A stretch of 64,000 nucleotides of DNA. Source: RGIG4034 sp045576455 (GTDB lineage Bacteria; Bacillota; Clostridia; Lachnospirales; Lachnospiraceae). Position numbers and translations under genes: made by a program. Below are positions 24,949 through 33,651 of the stretch, one piece after another. The stretch lies in assembly GCA_045576455.1 (NCBI GenBank), contig JAZNGM010000025.1, forward strand, positions 122,496 through 186,495, read 5' to 3'. The notes beneath the pieces are model-generated. The model was not told the DNA's origin and did not search any database. It saw only the letters and a program-made list of their open reading frames with translations. Within the stretch, counting starts at the first letter, position 1; each line of letters begins with the position of its first letter.

Positions 24949-25103
24949 TTGACACCCCCATACACCTATGCTACAATTTTTATATCTAAAAAATCTGTAA
25001 TTTCTATGAGCATTTCGCTCCAATTTCCGGATTTTAATTAAAATGAATAGGGGTGATGCTTATGAGGGTTATTTATTGGACTTTATCTATGGTAGTATCA
25101 TAA
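24949..25103 (+). other. Promoter with leader and 13-codon frame upstream of recA
   Basis: -35 TTGACA (24949-24954), 17-bp spacer, -10 TACAAT (24972-24977). About 80 bases later GGGGTGATGCTT precedes ATG 25062, which opens a frame of 13 residues, MRVIYWTLSMVVS. The GGTGATGCTTATGA context is the same as in front of the holin-like toxin at 63591, and the promoter-to-start distance is similar. It may be a truncated small-toxin relic or a leader peptide; it may also be chance. Confidence 0.35.
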
Positions 25104-25135
25104 ATATCAATTGGAAATAAAATATAAAAATCCGA

Positions 25136-25187
25136 TTGACAAAATCGAACAAATGTTTTATATTAGTTTTAGGCAAACATTTGTTCT
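25136..25187 (+). promoter_or_regulatory. recA promoter with LexA-type boxes
   Basis: -35 TTGACA (25136-25141), 17-bp spacer, -10 TATATT (25159-25164). Between them lies CGAACAAATGTTTT (25146-25159), one base from the Gram-positive LexA box CGAACRNRYGTTYG. A second related palindrome AAACATTTGTTCT follows at 25175-25187. LexA binding here would block RNA polymerase, as for recA in other Firmicutes. Confidence 0.8.
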
Positions 25188-25204
25188 TGTATAAAGGAGA
25201 GTAT

Positions 25205-26245
25205 ATGGAAAGAGAAGAAAAGCTTAAAGCGTTAGATGCGGCATTATCACAGATTGAAAGACAGTTTGGAAAAGGTTCGGTTATGAAATTAGGAGACCCT
25301 ACAGCACAGATGGCTGTGGAGACTATACCGACAGGGTCTTTGAGCCTTGATATTGCATTAGGTTTGGGAGGAATTCCAAAGGGAAGAATTGTAGAGATTT
25401 ACGGACCGGAATCAAGTGGTAAGACAACCGTAACATTACATATGATTGCCGAGATACAGAAAAGAGGCGGTATCGCCGGATTTATTGATGCAGAGCATGC
25501 ATTGGATCCGTCCTATGCGAAGAATATAGGTGTAGATATTGATAATTTATATATATCACAGCCGGATAACGGAGAGCAGGCATTAGAAATTACTGAGACA
25601 ATGGTACGTTCCGGAGCAATTGATATAGTAGTTGTAGACTCTGTGGCAGCACTGGTTCCTAAGGCTGAGATAGACGGAGATATGGGAGATTCCCATGTGG
25701 GGCTCCAGGCTCGTTTAATGTCGCAGGCATTAAGAAAACTTACGGCTGTAATAAGCAAGTCGAATTGTACGGTTGTTTTCATTAACCAGCTTCGTGAGAA
25801 GGTTGGCATTATGTTTGGTAATCCGGAAACCACAACAGGTGGACGTGCACTCAAGTTTTATTCGTCTGTACGTCTTGATGTAAGAAGAATAGAATCCTTA
25901 AAGCTTGGTGGAGAAGTGGTGGGTAACAGAACCCGGGTTAAAGTCGTTAAGAATAAGGTTGCGCCACCATTTAAGGAAGCGGAATTTGATATTATGTTTG
26001 GTACGGGAATTTCACGTGAAGGTGATATCCTTGATTTAGCAAGCGAGGTTAACATAATATCAAAGAGCGGCGCATGGTATGCTTATGAAGGTAATAAGAT
26101 CGGCCAGGGAAGAGAAAATGCCAAGATTTATTTGAAAGACAATCAGGCATTCTGTGATGAAATTGAGAAAAAAGTAAGAGAGTATTATGGTCTTAATCCA
26201 GAAGATAAGGAAACAGAAACTTCCAAGAAAAAGAATGCTGACTAA
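25205..26245 (+). CDS. recA: Recombinase A
   Basis: This is a 346-residue RecA, which forms filaments on single-stranded DNA for strand exchange and triggers LexA self-cleavage. Walker A is GPESSGKTT (about residues 66-74), Walker B is VVVDSVAALVP, loop L1/L2 segments include MGDSHVGLQARLMSQALRKL and FINQLREKVGIMFGNPETTTGG. The ATG at 25205 follows AAAGGAGA; an upstream in-frame start at 25136 lies inside the promoter and is rejected. recX follows 31 bases later, probably in the same transcript. Confidence 0.98.
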   Translation: MEREEKLKALDAALSQIERQFGKGSVMKLGDPTAQMAVETIPTGSLSLDIALGLGGIPKGRIVEIYGPESSGKTTVTLHMIAEIQKRGGIAGFIDAEHALDPSYAKNIGVDIDNLYISQPDNGEQALEITETMVRSGAIDIVVVDSVAALVPKAEIDGDMGDSHVGLQARLMSQALRKLTAVISKSNCTVVFINQLREKVGIMFGNPETTTGGRALKFYSSVRLDVRRIESLKLGGEVVGNRTRVKVVKNKVAPPFKEAEFDIMFGTGISREGDILDLASEVNIISKSGAWYAYEGNKIGQGRENAKIYLKDNQAFCDEIEKKVREYYGLNPEDKETETSKKKNAD

Positions 26246-26276
26246 TTATAATTAATAATTTTGAAGGTATTTTGTA

Positions 26277-26924
26277 ATGTATGTAACAGAGATTAAAGAA
26301 ATATCAAAATCAAAATGTCGCATTTCAATTGATGGAGAGGTCGCCTTTGCACTATACAAAGGCGACCTTAGATTATATAAAGTTGAGCTTAATAAAGAAA
26401 TCAGTTCTACAGTGTATAAGGAACTCTTGGAAAAGGTTCTATTGAAACGGGCAAAACTCAGGTGCATGAATTTGCTAAAAGCACGTGCCTATACAGAGAA
26501 GCAGTTAAGAGATAAATTGAAACAGTCATATTATCCCGAGGAAATAACAGATAAAGCATTATTATATGTTAAACAATATCATTATGTAGATGATAAAAGG
26601 TATTGCGATGATTATGTTTCGGCGCATATATCAAAACTTAGTAAACAGTCTATTATTCATAAACTTCAGGAAAAAGGGATTAGCAAGGAGATGTCACTTG
26701 CTTCATATAATGAGATGTTAAATGATATAATGCCTGATAATAATGGTCACGGTGTTTCGTTATGCGAACGTGAGCAGATTAAAGCCCTGATTCAGAAGAA
26801 AAATTTTAATATGGAATGCGCAGATAAGAAAGAAATTAACCGTATGATAGCTTTTCTTGTAAGAAGAGGGTATCAATATAATGACATTAGTGCGGTAATG
26901 CGTCTGTATAATGAAAATGAGTGA
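26277..26924 (+). CDS. recX: RecA regulator RecX
   Basis: This is a 215-residue RecX-type protein that modulates RecA filaments. It is built from helical repeats, with the typical LLKARAYTEKQLRDKLKQSYYPEEITDKALLYVKQYHYVDDKRYCDDYV block in the middle (about residues 63-112). Position directly after recA supports the call. GAAGG lies about 11 bases before the ATG, a weak site, so the gene is likely made at a low level relative to recA. Confidence 0.88.
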   Translation: MYVTEIKEISKSKCRISIDGEVAFALYKGDLRLYKVELNKEISSTVYKELLEKVLLKRAKLRCMNLLKARAYTEKQLRDKLKQSYYPEEITDKALLYVKQYHYVDDKRYCDDYVSAHISKLSKQSIIHKLQEKGISKEMSLASYNEMLNDIMPDNNGHGVSLCEREQIKALIQKKNFNMECADKKEINRMIAFLVRRGYQYNDISAVMRLYNENE

Positions 26925-26992
26925 AAATATTGTATAAATATACAGATTGTATAATAGTTTTTGAATTTTCTTATGCAAAATATATATAATGC

Positions 26993-27070
26993 TTGACATA
27001 ATATTCGATTAAGATTAAAATTTAAGTGTTGTAAAATTCTTTGAAACGGTTTCGTTTCATTTAGTATAAT
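26993..27070 (+). promoter_or_regulatory. Two tandem promoters of rny
   Basis: Promoter 1: TTGACA 26993-26998, 17 bp, TAAAAT 27016-27021. Promoter 2: TTGAAA 27041-27046, 18 bp, TATAAT 27065-27070. The spacer of promoter 2 holds the palindrome GAAACGGTTTCGTTTC (27043-27058), a possible operator. Confidence 0.65.
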
Positions 27071-27135
27071 CGGTAGGAAATCATTCGATTATAGATTTTG
27101 TACAATGAAAATAAAATAAGGAGGTTCACCTGTAC

Positions 27136-28689
27136 ATGCCAATACTGGAATGTGGAATTGCAGTTCTGGTAACTCTTGTTATAGCTGTTCCGCTTTCTGC
27201 TATCATTGCTGTTAATCGCCGTAAGAAAACGGTTGAAGCGAAGATAGGAAGCGCAGAAGAAAAGGCAAGAGAGATTATTGATGAAGCTCTTAAGACTGCT
27301 GAGGCTAAAAAACGTGAAGGAATGCTCGAGATTAAAGAGGAATCTATCCGTACTAAGAATGAGTTGGATAAGGAAATCAAAGAAAGAAGAGCAGAAGTAC
27401 AGCGTTATGAAAGACGTATTCAGCAAAAAGAAGAGAACATTGATAAGAAATCAGAAGCAATTGAAAGAAAAGAACAGAGTTTAGCTGCAAAGGAAGAAAA
27501 TCTGAACCGTCAGAAAGAAGAAATTGCAAAGTTAAACGAGGAACGGGTACAGGAACTTGAACGAATCTCAGGATTAACCTCCGAACAAGCAAAAGAACAC
27601 TTATTGAGAATTGTTGAAGAAGAAGTAAAACACGAGAAGGCAATGATGATTAAGGATTTGGAAGCCAGAGCGAAAGAAGAGGCTGACAAGAGAGCTAAAG
27701 AATTAGTTGTCACTGCTATTCAGAAGTGTGCTGCAGATCATGTGTCAGAAACTACAATATCTGTAGTACAGCTTCCTAGTGATGAAATGAAAGGTAGAAT
27801 CATTGGACGAGAGGGAAGAAATATCAGAACACTCGAAACAATGACCGGTGTAGATTTAATTATTGATGATACGCCGGAAGCTGTTGTTTTATCAGGCTTT
27901 GATCCAATTAGGAGAGAAGTTGCAAGAATTGCCTTGGAAAAATTGATTGTTGACGGACGTATCCATCCGGCAAGAATTGAAGAAATGGTTGAAAAGGCAC
28001 AAAGAGAAGTAGAAGTTATGATTAAAGAAGAAGGTGAGGCTACTGCACTTAATGTAGGTGTACATGGGCTTCATCCTGAACTGATTAAGTTACTTGGTAA
28101 AATGAAATTCAGAACAAGCTATGGTCAGAATGCATTAAAGCATTCCGAAGAAGTTGCTATCCTTTCAGGATTACTTGCAGCGGAAATGGGACTTGATGTA
28201 AGAATGGCAAAGAGAGCCGGTTTGCTTCATGATATCGGTAAATCTGTCGATCATGAAATGGAAGGTTCACATATACAGCTTGGTGTTGAACTTTGTAAAA
28301 AGTATAAGGAATCACCAATTGTAATTAATGCGGTTGAATCACATCATGGTGATGTGGAACCGACATCCCTTATTGCATGTATAGTACAGGCTGCGGATAC
28401 AATATCTGCTGCACGTCCTGGTGCAAGAAGAGAAACATTAGAAACATATACAAGTAGGTTAAAACAGTTAGAAGATATAACAAACAATTTCAAAGGTGTA
28501 GATAAGTCTTTTGCTATTCAAGCGGGTAGAGAGATTCGAGTAATGGTAGTTCCAGAACAGATAACAGACGCAGATATGGTTCTGTTAGCAAGAGATATTT
28601 CCAAGAAGATTGAAACTGAATTGGAATATCCGGGACAGATTAAGGTTAATGTTATCAGAGAATCACGCGTTATAGATTACGCAAAATAA
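27136..28689 (+). CDS. rny: Ribonuclease Y
   Basis: This is a 517-residue membrane-anchored endoribonuclease that starts mRNA decay in Firmicutes. Domain order: N-terminal membrane helix (about residues 5-27), a long charged coiled coil (about 30-195), a KH domain with GRIIGREGRNIRTLE (about 217-231) and an HD domain with LLHDIGKSVDHE (about 360-371). GGAGG precedes the ATG. The length is normal. It is transcribed from two tandem promoters after recX. Confidence 0.96.
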   Translation: MPILECGIAVLVTLVIAVPLSAIIAVNRRKKTVEAKIGSAEEKAREIIDEALKTAEAKKREGMLEIKEESIRTKNELDKEIKERRAEVQRYERRIQQKEENIDKKSEAIERKEQSLAAKEENLNRQKEEIAKLNEERVQELERISGLTSEQAKEHLLRIVEEEVKHEKAMMIKDLEARAKEEADKRAKELVVTAIQKCAADHVSETTISVVQLPSDEMKGRIIGREGRNIRTLETMTGVDLIIDDTPEAVVLSGFDPIRREVARIALEKLIVDGRIHPARIEEMVEKAQREVEVMIKEEGEATALNVGVHGLHPELIKLLGKMKFRTSYGQNALKHSEEVAILSGLLAAEMGLDVRMAKRAGLLHDIGKSVDHEMEGSHIQLGVELCKKYKESPIVINAVESHHGDVEPTSLIACIVQAADTISAARPGARRETLETYTSRLKQLEDITNNFKGVDKSFAIQAGREIRVMVVPEQITDADMVLLARDISKKIETELEYPGQIKVNVIRESRVIDYAK

Positions 28690-28731
28690 ATCTGTTATTA
28701 GTATAGAATATGCAGGTTTTATGATGATAAG

Positions 28732-28765
28732 AAAAAGATATGGTTTAATGCCATATCTTTTTTTT
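28732..28765 (+). terminator. Terminator after rny
   Basis: AAAAAGATATGG, loop TTTAATG, CCATATCTTTTTTTT. Confidence 0.88.
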
Positions 28766-28820
28766 AACATTTGTAAAGTATGAAAATAATTATTAAAGAT
28801 ATACAAGGAGAAAGCAGTAC

Positions 28821-29360
28821 ATGGATAAATTTGAAAGAATTTCACGTGATTTGGTGCATAAAGGAAAAATAATTGAATACTATGAAGATACTCTAAAAGT
28901 ACCTAACGGTAATATTGTTAAATATGATTTTATCGGTCATAAAGGAGCAGCTGCGGTGGTGCCGGTGACGGAGGATGGTAAGATATTAATGGTCCGTCAA
29001 TATCGTAATGCTTTGGATAGGGAAACTTTGGAAATTCCAGCAGGTGGACTTAATAGTATTTCAGAGCCAACCAAAGATGCAGCAGCCCGTGAATTGAATG
29101 AAGAAACGGGATATGCATCGGATGATTTGGAATTTTTAATTTCTATCAGAACTACAGTGGCTTTCTGTAATGAAAAAATTGATGTTTATGTGGCAAACAA
29201 TCTTAAAAAGAGCTGTCAGAATTTAGATGAAGATGAGTTTATAAACGTTGAGAAGATGGATGTAAATGATTTGATAGAGATGATTTATGAAGGAAAAATT
29301 GAAGACTCAAAAACAATAGCGTCTATACTTGCTTATTATAAAAAGTATTGTATGAAGTAA
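28821..29360 (+). CDS. Nudix hydrolase, ADP-ribose pyrophosphatase type
   Basis: This is a 179-residue Nudix enzyme. The Nudix box GX5EX7REUXEEXGU is complete: G-LNSIS-E-PTKDAAA-REL-N-EE-TGY (about residues 66-88). The preceding MVRQYRNALDRETLEIPAGG is typical of ADP-ribose pyrophosphatases (NudF group), which split ADP-ribose to AMP and ribose 5-phosphate. AAGGAG lies upstream of the ATG. It is followed by spoIIM-like and xerD genes, a common Clostridial order. Confidence 0.88.
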   Translation: MDKFERISRDLVHKGKIIEYYEDTLKVPNGNIVKYDFIGHKGAAAVVPVTEDGKILMVRQYRNALDRETLEIPAGGLNSISEPTKDAAARELNEETGYASDDLEFLISIRTTVAFCNEKIDVYVANNLKKSCQNLDEDEFINVEKMDVNDLIEMIYEGKIEDSKTIASILAYYKKYCMK

Positions 29361-29393
29361 TATGACATATAATTAAGGGATAAGGTTTGAGGT

Positions 29394-29960
29394 GTGTGTG
29401 GATTGAGAAAGTATTACACCGAAATGCTTGTTCCTTTTTTTGTTGGATTTCTGCTTAGCATTCTTTTTACTTCCTTGTGTCATCCCCTTATGCTGGGCGA
29501 AGATGCAGTTATTATAAGGGGAGGATTATATAACAGGGAAGTACTTATGTCGTTAGGTAATGTTTCCATTAATCGTTTGGGCCTGTTTTTCTTTGCGTTG
29601 AAGCACCGGTTAACATTGTATTTTGTAATGTTAATTATGACGTTAATGAAACGTAAGGAAATAAAAGGAGGAATTCTGGCTTATATTGGTATCTGTATAG
29701 GCGTTTCGCTAACTGCCATGATTGCAAGAATTGGCATGTGGGGGATATTATTGTTCGTCGTAGCATTGTTTCCGCAAGGACTTTTTTATATTCTTGCATA
29801 TGGAATGCTGATTCAACATATGGGAACAGATTTGAACACAAAAGGACTGGGTTTTATGTCTGTTTTTGTGGGCGTATTATTAGTTATTACCGGATGCTTT
29901 TTGGAAAGTTATGTAAATTCATTTCTTGTTTCAAAGTTTTTGAAAATTTATTTTTCCTAA
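29394..29960 (+). CDS. Stage II sporulation protein M-like membrane protein
   Basis: This 188-residue protein has about five membrane helices. Its position between the nudix gene and xerD, and the segment VALFPQGLFYILAYGMLI (about residues 121-138), fit the SpoIIM/DUF95 family, part of the engulfment machinery (DMP complex) at the sporulation septum. The start is uncertain: GTG 29394 and TTG 29403 are both possible after GAGG at 29389. It is divergent from Bacillus SpoIIM, so the role is inferred mainly from context and topology. Confidence 0.65.
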   Translation: MCGLRKYYTEMLVPFFVGFLLSILFTSLCHPLMLGEDAVIIRGGLYNREVLMSLGNVSINRLGLFFFALKHRLTLYFVMLIMTLMKRKEIKGGILAYIGICIGVSLTAMIARIGMWGILLFVVALFPQGLFYILAYGMLIQHMGTDLNTKGLGFMSVFVGVLLVITGCFLESYVNSFLVSKFLKIYFS

Positions 29961-30056
29961 ATTACAACATATGGTAGACATAAAATGGCTATTTCCGATA
30001 TGTTGTACCCATGCCGAAAAATGCCCATTTTATCAATATTTTAGGGAAAAAACAGA
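29961..30056. other. Overlapping inverted repeats before xerD
   Basis: ACAACATAT (from 29964) pairs with ATATGTTGT (ending about 30006). AAAATGG (from about 29982) can pair with CCATTTT (ending about 30031). The two stems interleave and so compete. No T-run follows. Confidence 0.35.
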
Positions 30057-30085
30057 TTGATTTTGCCTGTTTTATTGATTATAAT
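30057..30085 (+). promoter_or_regulatory. xerD promoter
   Basis: -35 TTGATT 30057-30062, 17-bp spacer, -10 TATAAT 30080-30085. Confidence 0.7.
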
Positions 30086-30139
30086 ATTAACTAGACGTCA
30101 CTAAATGGGATGTTATTTTTATGGGGATGGTTTACGATA

Positions 30140-31027
30140 ATGATGCAAAAAGAGATAGGGGCTTTTATTCATTATTTAAAAGAAGTTAAGAAAGCTTCCA
30201 ATAACACAGAAATGTCATATAAGCGTGATCTTGGGAAAGTTTCTGATTATTTATCCGGATGTGGGATTACAGAAATTAACAGGGTAAAATATGAGGACTT
30301 AGCTTCTTATGTGCAGTATCTTAATGATAATCATTTTTCCGCGGCAACAGTTTCCCGTAACATTGCTTCTATAAAGGCGTTGTTTCATTTCCTTAATAAA
30401 GAGGGAATGGTTAAAGAAGATATTTCAAAAGCTTTGAAGGCACCTAAGATAGAGAAGAGAATTCCGGAGATTATGTCACCGGAAGAAACGATTCGTCTTT
30501 TGGAACAACCGTCCGGCAATTCTGCAAAAGAGTTAAGGGACAAAGCAATGCTGGAACTTTTATATGCAACGGGTATACGTGTAACAGAACTGATAACGTT
30601 AAAGTTATCTGATGTTAATGTAGGCATGAGTTTCATTCTTTGCAGGGATGCCAATAAAGAGCGAATTATTCCGTTTGGCAATGCGGCAAGACAAGCTTTG
30701 GTTAAATATATTGAAGAAGCAAGAGACAGTATGCTGGAAGATAAGCGTACGGAAATATTGTTTGTGAATTGTTCCGGACTTCCTATGAGTAGACAGGGAT
30801 TTTGGAAACTAATTAAGTTTTACGCTAAAAAAGCAGGTATCACTGCAGATATTACACCGCATACATTAAGACATTCCTTTGCAGCCCATCTTGTGGAAAA
30901 TGGGGCGGATTTAAGAAGTGTACAGGAAATGCTGGGACACAGTGATATTTCAACAACACAGATTTATGCTAATATGAATCATAAAAGAATAAGGGAAGTG
31001 TATGCAAAAGCGCACCCGAGAGGATAA
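30140..31027 (+). CDS. xerD: Site-specific tyrosine recombinase XerD
   Basis: This recombinase of about 295 residues resolves chromosome dimers with XerC. It has the N-terminal SAM-like DNA-binding domain and the catalytic domain with the Arg in ATGIRVTEL, the His-x-x-Arg box HTLRHSFAAHL, the second His in MLGHSDISTTQIY and the nucleophile Tyr in the same box. The start is placed at 30140 or 30143, after GGGGATGG; the in-frame ATG at 30110 lacks a site. Its location after nudix and spoIIM matches the conserved housekeeping xerD locus and not a mobile integrase. Confidence 0.92.
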   Translation: MMQKEIGAFIHYLKEVKKASNNTEMSYKRDLGKVSDYLSGCGITEINRVKYEDLASYVQYLNDNHFSAATVSRNIASIKALFHFLNKEGMVKEDISKALKAPKIEKRIPEIMSPEETIRLLEQPSGNSAKELRDKAMLELLYATGIRVTELITLKLSDVNVGMSFILCRDANKERIIPFGNAARQALVKYIEEARDSMLEDKRTEILFVNCSGLPMSRQGFWKLIKFYAKKAGITADITPHTLRHSFAAHLVENGADLRSVQEMLGHSDISTTQIYANMNHKRIREVYAKAHPRG

Positions 31028-31058
31028 AAAAGCGCACCCGAGAGGATAAAAAAGCGCA
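31010..31058 (+). repeat. 22-bp tandem duplication at xerD 3' end
   Basis: GCGCACCCGAGAGGATAAAA plus AA occurs at 31010-31031 and 31032-31053, with a partial third unit. The xerD stop is inside the first unit, so a copy of the last codons lies untranslated after the gene. Confidence 0.9.
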
Positions 31059-31089
31059 AGCTACTGAGCTGCACTAGCAAGAATTTAAA

Positions 31090-31127
31090 GGGTCCGGACT
31101 AATAATCCGGACCCTTGATTTATTTTA
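31090..31127. terminator. Terminator between convergent xerD and DAHP synthase genes
   Basis: GGGTCCGGA (31090-31098), loop CTAATAA, TCCGGACCC (31106-31114), then TTGATTTATTTTA. It probably serves both directions. Confidence 0.8.
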
Positions 31128-32156
31128 TTCATATTCTGCAATATCATATATAAGTTTTTTGCTGTCTTCCCAGCCGAGACATGGATCTGTAATGGATTTT
31201 CCGTAAATACCATCTGTGATTTTCTGACAACCTTCTTCAATATAACTTTCAATCATGACACCCTTAACCAGGTTGTGGATATCTTTATTAAGCTTTCTTG
31301 AATGCATTACTTCTTTTACAATACGGATTTGCTGCTTGAACTGCTTGTTTGAGTTGTTGTGATTGGAATCAATAATACAGGCAGGATTCTTTAAATCACG
31401 CTCGTTATACATTGCAAGAAGGCGGCTGAGGTCTTCATAGTGATAGTTGGCGGTACTGTTACCATGTTTACTTACCGCACCGCGAAGAACGGTGTGGGCA
31501 AGCGGATTTCCGGAGGTTTCAACTTCATAACCTCTATATATGAAAGCATGTGGTTGCTGTGCGGCGTATACGGAGTTAAGCATAACTGAAAAGTCTCCAC
31601 TGGTAGGATTTTTCATTCCGCTGGCCACATCGAAACCGCTTACGGTTAAGCGGTGCTGCTGGTCTTCAACAGAACGTGCACCAATAGCAACATAAGATAA
31701 AATGTCTTCAACATATCCCCAGTTTTCAGGATATAACATTTCGTCAGCAGGGGTAAGACCTGTTTCTGAAATGGCACGTATATGCATTTTACGCATTGCA
31801 ATTAATCCGTGAAGGAAGTCTTCCTTGGCACTTTTAGGGTCAGGCTGGTGAATGATACCTTTATAGCCGTCACCGGTTGTACGGGGTTTATTGGTATAGA
31901 TTCTCGGAACAATAACTAATTTGTCCTTAACATCATCGTTAATTTTTGCAAGCCGTGTGATATAGTCGCAAACAGAATCTTCATTGTCAGCGGAGCATGG
32001 TCCGATAATAACAAGAAGCTTATTGGATTTTCCGGTAATAATGTCGGCAATCTCACGGTCTCTTTCTTTTTTTAATTCGATAAGCTTTGCTGCGAGAGGG
32101 TATTCTTTGCGGATTTCCTCAGGAGTAGGGAGCTTCTTAATATAATTGAAACTCAT
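31125..32156 (-). CDS. 3-deoxy-7-phosphoheptulonate (DAHP) synthase, class I
   Basis: This 343-residue enzyme condenses phosphoenolpyruvate and erythrose 4-phosphate, the first step to aromatic amino acids. Motifs: LLVIIGPCSADNEDSV, VPRIYTNKPRTTGDGYKGII, and HTVLRGAVSKHGNSTANYHYED, typical of the AroF/G/H type. The start at 32156 (MSFNYIKKLPTPEE) has GGAG 8 bases upstream; the ATG at 32162 is too close to it. It is encoded alone, 27 bases after the flippase gene on the same strand. Which aromatic amino acid inhibits it cannot be read from sequence here. Confidence 0.94.
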   Translation of the reverse strand: MSFNYIKKLPTPEEIRKEYPLAAKLIELKKERDREIADIITGKSNKLLVIIGPCSADNEDSVCDYITRLAKINDDVKDKLVIVPRIYTNKPRTTGDGYKGIIHQPDPKSAKEDFLHGLIAMRKMHIRAISETGLTPADEMLYPENWGYVEDILSYVAIGARSVEDQQHRLTVSGFDVASGMKNPTSGDFSVMLNSVYAAQQPHAFIYRGYEVETSGNPLAHTVLRGAVSKHGNSTANYHYEDLSRLLAMYNERDLKNPACIIDSNHNNSNKQFKQQIRIVKEVMHSRKLNKDIHNLVKGVMIESYIEEGCQKITDGIYGKSITDPCLGWEDSKKLIYDIAEYE

Positions 32157-32183
32157 TATCATTTCTCCATTCTGTATAGCAAA

Positions 32184-33518
32184 TTAATACGGCTTATTAT
32201 ATAACAGATATTTTTTGAGTGCAAGAAAAAATAAGGAACTTGTTGTTATAGCATAGAAGAGCATTATCCATAAGTAACCTTTCATTCCGAAAACCGGAAC
32301 TATGCATATTACAAGCAGAATGCGGAGAATAAGGCAGGAGGTACTTGTAATAAATGTATAACGTATTTTGCCGAGACCATGCAATATGCTTGAAAATGTA
32401 CCGCCGATATATAAAAAAGGACATATAAAGGAGAGATTACGTATATAGGAACCTGCAAGCGGACTGTTAAAAAGATAAGTTCCGGCAAAATCAGCGGCTA
32501 AGAGGAAAATCAAGGTGCACGAAAAGCCAAAAATCAAGGAGTAACGGACTGAGCGGATTAGTAGATTGCGTATGCGCTCATTATTCTTGGTGGCATCTGC
32601 CTCCGATACAATGGGAAGCAGCAAAACATTGGCAGAGGACGGTAAGGCCGACGGAAACATTATAATAGGTATCGCCATACCGGTTAAAACACCGTAAAGG
32701 GAGAGCGCACCTTCCCTGCTAAGACCGAATGCCATTAACTGACGGGGAAGAAGAAAAGCTTCGAATGCAGACAACAGATTAATAATAATACGGTTTAGGG
32801 AAAGAGGAGCGGCAAAATTAATAAGTCTGTGTATTTTTTCTGCGATTAATCCCGGACGGAAGATTAATATAAATTTTTCCTTGTGAGAAGTAATAAATAA
32901 GGCAATAAATGAAAAGAATACAGCAATTATTTCTCCGATGGTTATACCCAATACTGCGCCGGAGAGGGTGATGTTACAGCCTTTGCTGTCGGCGTACAGA
33001 TATATAAAATATACACTGCCGACTCTTCCTATTTGTTCTAGAAGTTGTGAAATTGCAGGAATGGCAGATTTATGTAAACCATAATATACACCGTTGATAC
33101 AGGAATGCATTGAACTGAACGGAAAATGCAGGGCGAGCATGGTTAATAGTGGGATAGTACGCGCTTCCCCTATAATATGTACGGCAATAGGTTCTCTGAA
33201 AAAAATAATAATTAAAGAGCATAAAGTTGCTATGCCTACGGAAATCAGCATCGCAGCAATAAGCAGATGCAGGATGTCCTGCTTACGGCTTTTTAAGTTT
33301 ACCTTTTCTGCTGTGATTTTTGAAACGGCGGTTTGAATGCCGGCGGCAGAGAGGGCATATACAATGGCGCTGACCGGTGAAACGAGCTGATATATGCCCA
33401 TTCCGGTTTCGCCATAAACTTTTGAGAGAAATATACGGTAAAAAAATCCGATAACCCGGGAGATAAATCCGGTTGCAGAGAGTAAAAGCGTACCAAAGAT
33501 AAAATGCTTGTATTTCAT
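32184..33518 (-). CDS. MOP-superfamily flippase, SpoVB-like
   Basis: This membrane protein of about 444 residues has around 13-14 helices. LLLSATGFISRVIGFFYRIFLSKVYGETGMGIYQL at its start is typical of the SpoVB/polysaccharide transporter branch of the MATE/MOP superfamily, which flips lipid-linked cell wall or polysaccharide precursors. SpoVB acts in spore cortex formation in Bacillus. Start 33518 (MKYKHFIFG) has GGAAA upstream; an in-frame ATG at 33548 is weaker. It is divergent from the MBOAT gene at 33652, also an envelope function. A spore role is inferred. Confidence 0.8.
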   Translation of the reverse strand: MKYKHFIFGTLLLSATGFISRVIGFFYRIFLSKVYGETGMGIYQLVSPVSAIVYALSAAGIQTAVSKITAEKVNLKSRKQDILHLLIAAMLISVGIATLCSLIIIFFREPIAVHIIGEARTIPLLTMLALHFPFSSMHSCINGVYYGLHKSAIPAISQLLEQIGRVGSVYFIYLYADSKGCNITLSGAVLGITIGEIIAVFFSFIALFITSHKEKFILIFRPGLIAEKIHRLINFAAPLSLNRIIINLLSAFEAFLLPRQLMAFGLSREGALSLYGVLTGMAIPIIMFPSALPSSANVLLLPIVSEADATKNNERIRNLLIRSVRYSLIFGFSCTLIFLLAADFAGTYLFNSPLAGSYIRNLSFICPFLYIGGTFSSILHGLGKIRYTFITSTSCLILRILLVICIVPVFGMKGYLWIMLFYAITTSSLFFLALKKYLLYNKPY

Positions 33519-33651
33519 GAAATTTCCAATCATATAATTATTTATCAATATATATGAATAAAAAAGTCAGACAATGAGATAAAAATTAATAAAGCTACTA
33601 GCTAAGAAGTTTATTTTCTAGTATAGTTATTTAAGAAAGGGTGGTAGTAAA

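Noticed and set aside
27041..27058. CcpA cre site in the rny promoter
   Set aside because: The palindrome has its centre one base off the cre pattern.
30140..31027. Tyrosine recombinase as part of a mobile element
   Set aside because: The neighbours nudix and spoIIM and the XerD-type motifs mark the housekeeping locus.
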